From: Wagnerdoeblera intermedia | Lineage (GTDB): Bacteria; Pseudomonadota; Alphaproteobacteria; Rhodobacterales; Rhodobacteraceae | DNA length: 64,000 nt | Strand: one strand, 5' to 3' | Assembly (NCBI RefSeq): GCF_042647465.1 | Contig: NZ_JBHRVN010000004.1 | Shown: positions 60,251 through 64,000 of the stretch, piece by piece | Numbering within the stretch: the first letter of the stretch is position 1 | Layout: each line of letters opens with the position of its first letter | The notes under the pieces: generated by a model | The model's database searches: none | What the model was told of the DNA's origin: nothing | What the model saw: only the letters and a program-made list of their open reading frames with translations | Position numbers and translations under genes: made by a program

Positions 60251-61265
60251 GGCGCTGTTGCATAATTCTGGATTTGCGCAAACTTCGCCTTATCATCTCT
60301 GGGTTTATTCAACGCGGGCTGTCGTCGGTGTGCCGAGTGCTGTGAGCCGGTTAAGAATGGCGGACAGGATCTGGTGCCTGTCGAATGCATTTGCCATGAG
60401 CATCTGGCGGAGATGTTTGATGCAGTTCATTTTTGCTTCCACCCGGCTGCGACGATGATACCCGCTACACTTGCGCCACAGCGCTCGTCCAAGACGTTTG
60501 GACGTTCGTAAGCCATCGTTACGCGCTTTGGCTCCGTCCGTTGTGGGCTTCCATAAGCGGGCACTTTTACGGGGCGGTATGATCGCGACGGCGCCTCTGG
60601 CGGCGATCGCATCGTGACAGGCTTATGTGTCATAAGCACCATCAGCCGTCACGCGAGCGATCTTCTCCCGAGACGCGATCTGATCGAGCAAATCGGGCAA
60701 CTCCGGCGCATCACCGATGGCACTGGAGGTGACCTCGATGGCTCGGAGCTCCAATGTTTGCTAATCGATAGCGATGTGGATATTGCGCCAGATGCGGCGC
60801 TTGGCGCCAGCGTGCTTGCGGCGATGCCATTCTCCCTCTCGCTCCACCTTGATCCCCGTGCTGTCGATCAGCAGGTGCAGACCTTTTCTGGCGCATCACC
60901 TTGAGGCTATCCTGTAGGCGGCTGAGGGTGCTGAAGTCGGGCACGAATCACGACAGTCCTGACAGAGCCAAAAGGCTTTCCACAAATCACGCTGTTTGCC
61001 GCAATGGTAATCTTAAGAGCGCCTTCAGGGTCAGGCAGGCTTGGATGGCTGCGTCGCTATAAACCTGCTGTCGGCCACGCTTACCGAAGAGCTTTGCGAC
61101 CCACTCCATATCCGCTTCAAACCAGACCGTCAGGGAGCCGCTGCGCTTGATTATAGGCTCGCCAGTTACTGATCTGCTAGCGGGAGGTGGGGCGATAGCT
61201 CATGCCAGAGGGCTATCATGAACAGGCAACACATAGAATCGCAGTCGATTTATGCAAAAGTGCCC
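60251..61265 (-). pseudogene. Degenerate IS5-family element
   Basis: Read leftward from about 61203 it gives MSYRPTSR, a stop, NWRAYNQ, SGSLTVWFEADMEW, GRQQVYSDAAIQACL and VPDFSTLSRLQDSL, with several stops and frameshifts. The ends are GGCGCTGTTGCATAA and, inverted, GGGCACTTTTGCATAAA. The transposase cannot be made. Confidence 0.85.
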
Positions 61266-61430
61266 GGGCCTCTAGAAACGCTGGTTCGGATACCACGCCC
61301 GATTTCGGATAGCGGCAAAGTCGTTCATTTATAAGAATGCAGAAACGCTCAGTGGAATTCTCAGGAAGTGATATCTTCATTTCTCACGAAGAAATCATTT
61401 GACAGGGGTTCGCATGCGAAACCCCGTTTT

Positions 61431-61455
61431 CTCGCACTCTTATGCTTCATCAGCA
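61431..61455 (-). repeat. Transposon right end with TnsB-type site
   Basis: Read inward the end is TGCTGATGAAGCATAAG, containing the 18-mer identical to that at 42663-42680. Just inside lies an imperfect palindrome around TTCGCATGCGAA (about 61415-61432), which may be a second, diverged site. Confidence 0.85.
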
Positions 61456-61460
61456 ACAGG
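61456..61460 (+). repeat. Target-site duplication, right copy (ACAGG)
   Basis: Identical to 42651-42655. Confidence 0.88.
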
Positions 61461-61474
61461 ATAAAACCGGTGTT

Positions 61475-61550
61475 TGGTAGGCCCGGAGGGACTCGAACCC
61501 CCAACCAAGGCGTTATGAGCGCCCTGCTCTGACCATTGAGCTACAGGCCC
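61475..61550 (-). tRNA. tRNA with CAT anticodon (probably tRNA-Ile2)
   Basis: A 76-nt cloverleaf: acceptor GGGCCTG/CGGGCCT, anticodon loop CTCATAA on GGGCG/CGCCT, T arm GGGGGTTCGAGTCCCTC, and encoded ACCA. The GGGCCTGTAGCTCA start resembles isoleucine tRNAs, so the C34 is probably modified to lysidine to read AUA; elongator tRNA-Met is the alternative. Its 3-prime end faces the transposon and, before insertion, the integrase. Confidence 0.93.
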
Positions 61551-61649
61551 GACCTTTGCGAGGAGTCGCAGATCACGGGGATGTGGTCAAGAGGCAGCGT
61601 TGACTTAAACCGCCCTGCATCTGTGAATAACGGCAAAGACTTAACATGC

Positions 61650-63365
61650 TCATCGCTCCGTCAGCTTAAGCTCGATCCGGCGGTTCTGCGCGCGGGCCTC
61701 CGGGCTGTCGCCCGGGGCCACGGGGCGGTATTCGCCGAAGCCTGTGGCGGCCATGCGCTCGGGCGGAAAACCGAGCGCGGTTTGCATGTAGCGCACGACC
61801 GAGAGCGCCCGGGCCTGGCTCAACTCCCAGTTATCCGCGAAGACACCTGTTCCCGACAGCGGCACATTGTCGGTATGGCCGTCCACCCGCAAAACCCAGT
61901 CAATCTGAGGCGGGATCTCTGCCGCGGCCTCGCGCAGCAGGCCTGCGACGCGGGTGATCTGGCTGCGCCCTTCCGGGGCCAGATCGGCGGAGCCGGGGTT
62001 GAAAAGCACCTCTGAAGAGAAGACGAACCGATCGCCGACGACCCGCACCCCTTCGCGGCCATCCAGCACCGAGCGCATCTGACCGAAGAACTCTGAGCGG
62101 AACCGCTCAAGATCCTGCTTTTCGGCCTCAAGACGCCGGCGCTCGGCCTCTTCCAGCTCCGCGCGGCGCTTTTGTTCTGAGGCGACCTGCGCGAGGGCAG
62201 TGTTCAGCTGCGTGCCGAGGGCGTCAAGCTGCAGACGGCTTTCCGCCCCCCCCGCCTCTGCCGCAGCCAGAAGCTCGGAGAGCGAGCCGATCTGCCCGCG
62301 CAGCGCGGCCACCTGTTCGTTCAGAAGCGCGACCTGACGGGCCTGTTCCAGCCCGCGTGCCTGCTCTTCGGTGAGCTTTTTTTCCGCCGTGGCCAGAAGG
62401 GCCGCGCGGCGGTCCGCCTCAGACTGGGCCTGGGCGCGGCTGGTTTCTGCTGCGAGGCGTGCAGCGATGGCGGCGGCAAGATCTTTGCGCAGGCTCTCGG
62501 TCTGAGGAGCGTTGCGCCTTGCGGCTTCCAGATCGGCGGCGCTGGCCTGCTGCGCGATCAAAGCGGCCGCCAGACGCTGGTCAAGATCCTTTGACGCAGC
62601 CTCAGCCGCCGCCAGAAGCGTCAGCGTTTCTTCTGCCTTTTTACGCTCGGCCTCAAGGGCCAGGGTCATCGCGGTCAGCTCGGTCTGAGCGCCTTCCAGC
62701 CGTTTGCGCAAAGCTTCGGCGGCCGCCGCATCGGTCAGGCGCGCCGCTTCCGCCGCCTCCAGCTCAACCCGGCGGCTCTCAGCCGCCTGCGTCGCTGTTG
62801 CCTCGCTGCGGCGCAGATCCTCAACCAGGGCCTCCAGCGCCTCGCGCCGCGCCGCATCAAGCCGCGCGGCTTCTGCGGCCGCATCCATCTCACTGCGCGC
62901 CGAGGCGAGGGCCGCATCCAGCGCCTCTTTCTCACTCAGCACCCTGCCCGCTTCTGCCTGCGTGCGGACCAGATCGGCGCGGATCCCGTCACGCTCAGCC
63001 ATGAGCGCCAGAACCTGCTCCTCAAAATCCGCGATCCGGCCCCGGGCCTCAGAAAGATCGCCGGAGAGCGCAGCAATACGGGCGGCCCGCAGATCGAGCT
63101 CCGCCCGGGCACTCCCCAGCTCATCCCCAAGCCGGTTGGCTTTTTCAGTCTCAAGGCCCAGCGCATCGGCCAGCTGTGCGACCTGACCCGAAAGGCTGTC
63201 GAGTTCGCTGGTCTGGGAATTGATGGTGTCGCGCAGAACCGACTGCACGATCATAAAGACCGTCAGCAGAAAGATCAGAACGATCAGCAGCGAGCCCATG
63301 GCATCGACGAAGCCCGGCCAGATATTGGGCCCCTGGCGCGCGCCGTTGCGGCGAGACAGGCCCAT
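61650..63365 (-). CDS. Peptidoglycan-binding OmpA/MotB-like protein
   Basis: A 571-residue protein. The N terminus (NIWPGFVDAMGSLLIVLIFLLTVFM) is a MotB-like transmembrane anchor with an aspartate in the helix start. A very long alanine/glutamate-rich coiled coil follows (about 50-430), then a C-terminal OmpA domain (VLFNPGSADLAPEGRSQ, VDGHTDNVPL, NWELSQARALSVVRYM, NRRIELKL) that binds peptidoglycan. With the upstream ExbB/MotA-like gene it probably forms an ion-driven envelope complex. Confidence 0.9.
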   Translation of the reverse strand: MGLSRRNGARQGPNIWPGFVDAMGSLLIVLIFLLTVFMIVQSVLRDTINSQTSELDSLSGQVAQLADALGLETEKANRLGDELGSARAELDLRAARIAALSGDLSEARGRIADFEEQVLALMAERDGIRADLVRTQAEAGRVLSEKEALDAALASARSEMDAAAEAARLDAARREALEALVEDLRRSEATATQAAESRRVELEAAEAARLTDAAAAEALRKRLEGAQTELTAMTLALEAERKKAEETLTLLAAAEAASKDLDQRLAAALIAQQASAADLEAARRNAPQTESLRKDLAAAIAARLAAETSRAQAQSEADRRAALLATAEKKLTEEQARGLEQARQVALLNEQVAALRGQIGSLSELLAAAEAGGAESRLQLDALGTQLNTALAQVASEQKRRAELEEAERRRLEAEKQDLERFRSEFFGQMRSVLDGREGVRVVGDRFVFSSEVLFNPGSADLAPEGRSQITRVAGLLREAAAEIPPQIDWVLRVDGHTDNVPLSGTGVFADNWELSQARALSVVRYMQTALGFPPERMAATGFGEYRPVAPGDSPEARAQNRRIELKLTER

Positions 63366-63366
63366 C

Positions 63367-64000
63367 TTAATGCCCCGACGCGCGGGCGAACTGGCGGACC
63401 GCAGCCGTCAGCGCGGTCAGATCGGCGCGCAGATCGGCCACCGATTCCTGACGACCCGCGCTCATCTCTTCCAGAACCCGCAGCAGCTGCACATCGATGG
63501 AGCGCAGCCGCATCCGGGCCTCAGCATCCGCGCCAAGCCCGCCTTCGGTCTCCATGATCTCCAGCATCCGTGCCTGCGAGCGTGCGATCTGCTGCAATGC
63601 GGGATCGGAATTGCCAAGGGCGGCCATTTCCTTAAAGCCCTCAGCCATCGCCTGAAGCCCCTCTGCCATTGCCGCACGGTCCTGCGAGGCGCGCTGCTCC
63701 GTCTGCTCCATCCGCCGCACGATCTGATCGAGAAGCCCCACCAGAGCCGAGCTGTCACCATCGGTATCCGAGCCTGCCAGCCCGATCCGCGTGATCGACG
63801 AGAGCCATTCCTCCAGCTCACGGTAAAAGCGGTTCTGACCGTGGCTGACGAAAAGCTCCAGCAGACCGACCACCAGCGAGCCTGCAAGCCCCACCAGCGA
63901 GGAGGAGAAAGCAACGCCCATCCCGCCCAGCTGGCTTTCCAGCCCGCTCATCAGCTTCTGGAAGACCTGAACGGCGGTCTCTCCCTCTTTGGGGCTGAGC
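63367..64000 (-). CDS. MotA/TolQ/ExbB-like protein (runs off the right edge)
   Basis: The C-terminal part of a proton-channel protein. The frame continues to the edge (LSPKEGETAVQVFQKLMSGLE). It has GMGVAFSSSLVGLAGSLVVGLLELF, the conserved third-helix type region, and a long helical tail. The gene ends 1 bp before the OmpA/MotB-like gene, so the two form one operon. Confidence 0.85.
   Translation of the reverse strand, partial: LSPKEGETAVQVFQKLMSGLESQLGGMGVAFSSSLVGLAGSLVVGLLELFVSHGQNRFYRELEEWLSSITRIGLAGSDTDGDSSALVGLLDQIVRRMEQTEQRASQDRAAMAEGLQAMAEGFKEMAALGNSDPALQQIARSQARMLEIMETEGGLGADAEARMRLRSIDVQLLRVLEEMSAGRQESVADLRADLTALTAAVRQFARASGH

Larger units (their letters stand above)
42656..61455. 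mobile_element. Tn7-like transposon, 18,800 bp, with tnsC-tnsB-tnsA and tniQ
   Basis: The left end begins TGATAACGAAGCATAAG (42656) and the right end, read inward from 61455, begins TGCTGATGAAGCATAAG. The two share the 18-mer GAAGCATAAGAGTGCGAG. Both are bordered by the same 5 bp, ACAGG (42651-42655 and 61456-61460), the target-duplication size of Tn7/Tn5053-type transposition. Inside are the transposition genes at the left, cargo genes in the middle and later insertion sequences at the right. The right end lies 19 bp from the tRNA-CAT gene. No CRISPR array or cas gene is present, so target choice must rest on TniQ. Confidence 0.92.

Noticed and set aside
61238..61258. GCATAAATCGACTGCGA as a further TnsB binding site
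   Set aside because: It is part of the inverted repeat of the degenerate IS5 element ending at 61265.

Overview
The window comes from a high-GC alphaproteobacterium of the Rhodobacterales (Rhodobacter/Paracoccus-like). The case rests on the chromosomal genes and their order: ccdA beside rne, ccmI-ruvX-DUF1289, radA-cvpA-purF, a DctB/DctD-type two-component pair, and a MotB/OmpA-like protein paired with an ExbB/MotA-like protein. I cannot name the genus from sequence alone.

Layout. (1) 1-3110: insertion-sequence debris, namely the 3-prime half of an IS5-type transposase followed by two different IS110-family elements. (2) 3116-26007: ordinary chromosome, covering a cell-wall amidase with a ChaC-like gene, a DUF2125 protein, a two-domain hydrolase/cytochrome P450 fusion, ccdA, rne, a DctD/DctB-like pair whose regulator lacks the sigma-54 contact motif, purQ, ccmI-ruvX-DUF1289, a frameshifted lipoprotein gene, an M20 amidohydrolase, mazG, radA, cvpA, purF, an SDR and tRNA-Gly(CCC). 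(3) 26095-29784: a broken integrase next to tRNA-Gly, an IS3 remnant and a complete IS21 element. (4) 30063-42655: an outer-membrane protein gene, then the early half of a lambdoid-style prophage. It has divergent XRE repressor and Cro genes, a leftward replication operon and a rightward recombination operon (ERF, SSB, NinB, Ref-like nuclease) ending in a tyrosine integrase. No head or tail genes are present. Six near-identical 15-bp operators mark the divergent promoters and the heads of both operons. (5) 42656-61455: an 18,800-bp Tn7-like transposon with matching ends and a perfect 5-bp target duplication (ACAGG). (6) 61475-64000: tRNA-CAT (probably Ile2), then a peptidoglycan-binding OmpA/MotB-like protein and its ExbB/MotA-like partner.

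The most interesting object is the Tn7-like transposon. It encodes TnsC-, TnsB- and TnsA-like proteins in one operon and a large TniQ/TnsD-like protein on the other strand. Next to tniQ lies a zinc-ribbon protein resembling the N-terminal half of an IS1595/ISXO2 transposase. The catalytic lysine expected in TnsA appears to be arginine. The cargo is a microaerobic/metal set (lipoprotein cytochrome c, SDR, truncated haemoglobin, VIT-family transporter, P1B-4 metal ATPase, universal stress protein) with two FNR-like boxes, plus layered insertion sequences. The insertion lies 14 bp from the 3-prime end of the tRNA. Removing the transposon and one target copy puts the prophage integrase stop codon 63 bp from that tRNA. 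So the prophage probably entered at the tRNA first, and the transposon then inserted between int and the tRNA, possibly guided by TniQ recognising the tRNA gene.

How the parts work together: the prophage operators define a small regulon controlled by the XRE pair; the recombination operon is a complete single-strand-annealing module; the transposon core supplies end recognition and joining (TnsB), ATP-dependent target control (TnsC), end processing (TnsA, doubtful) and target choice (TniQ).
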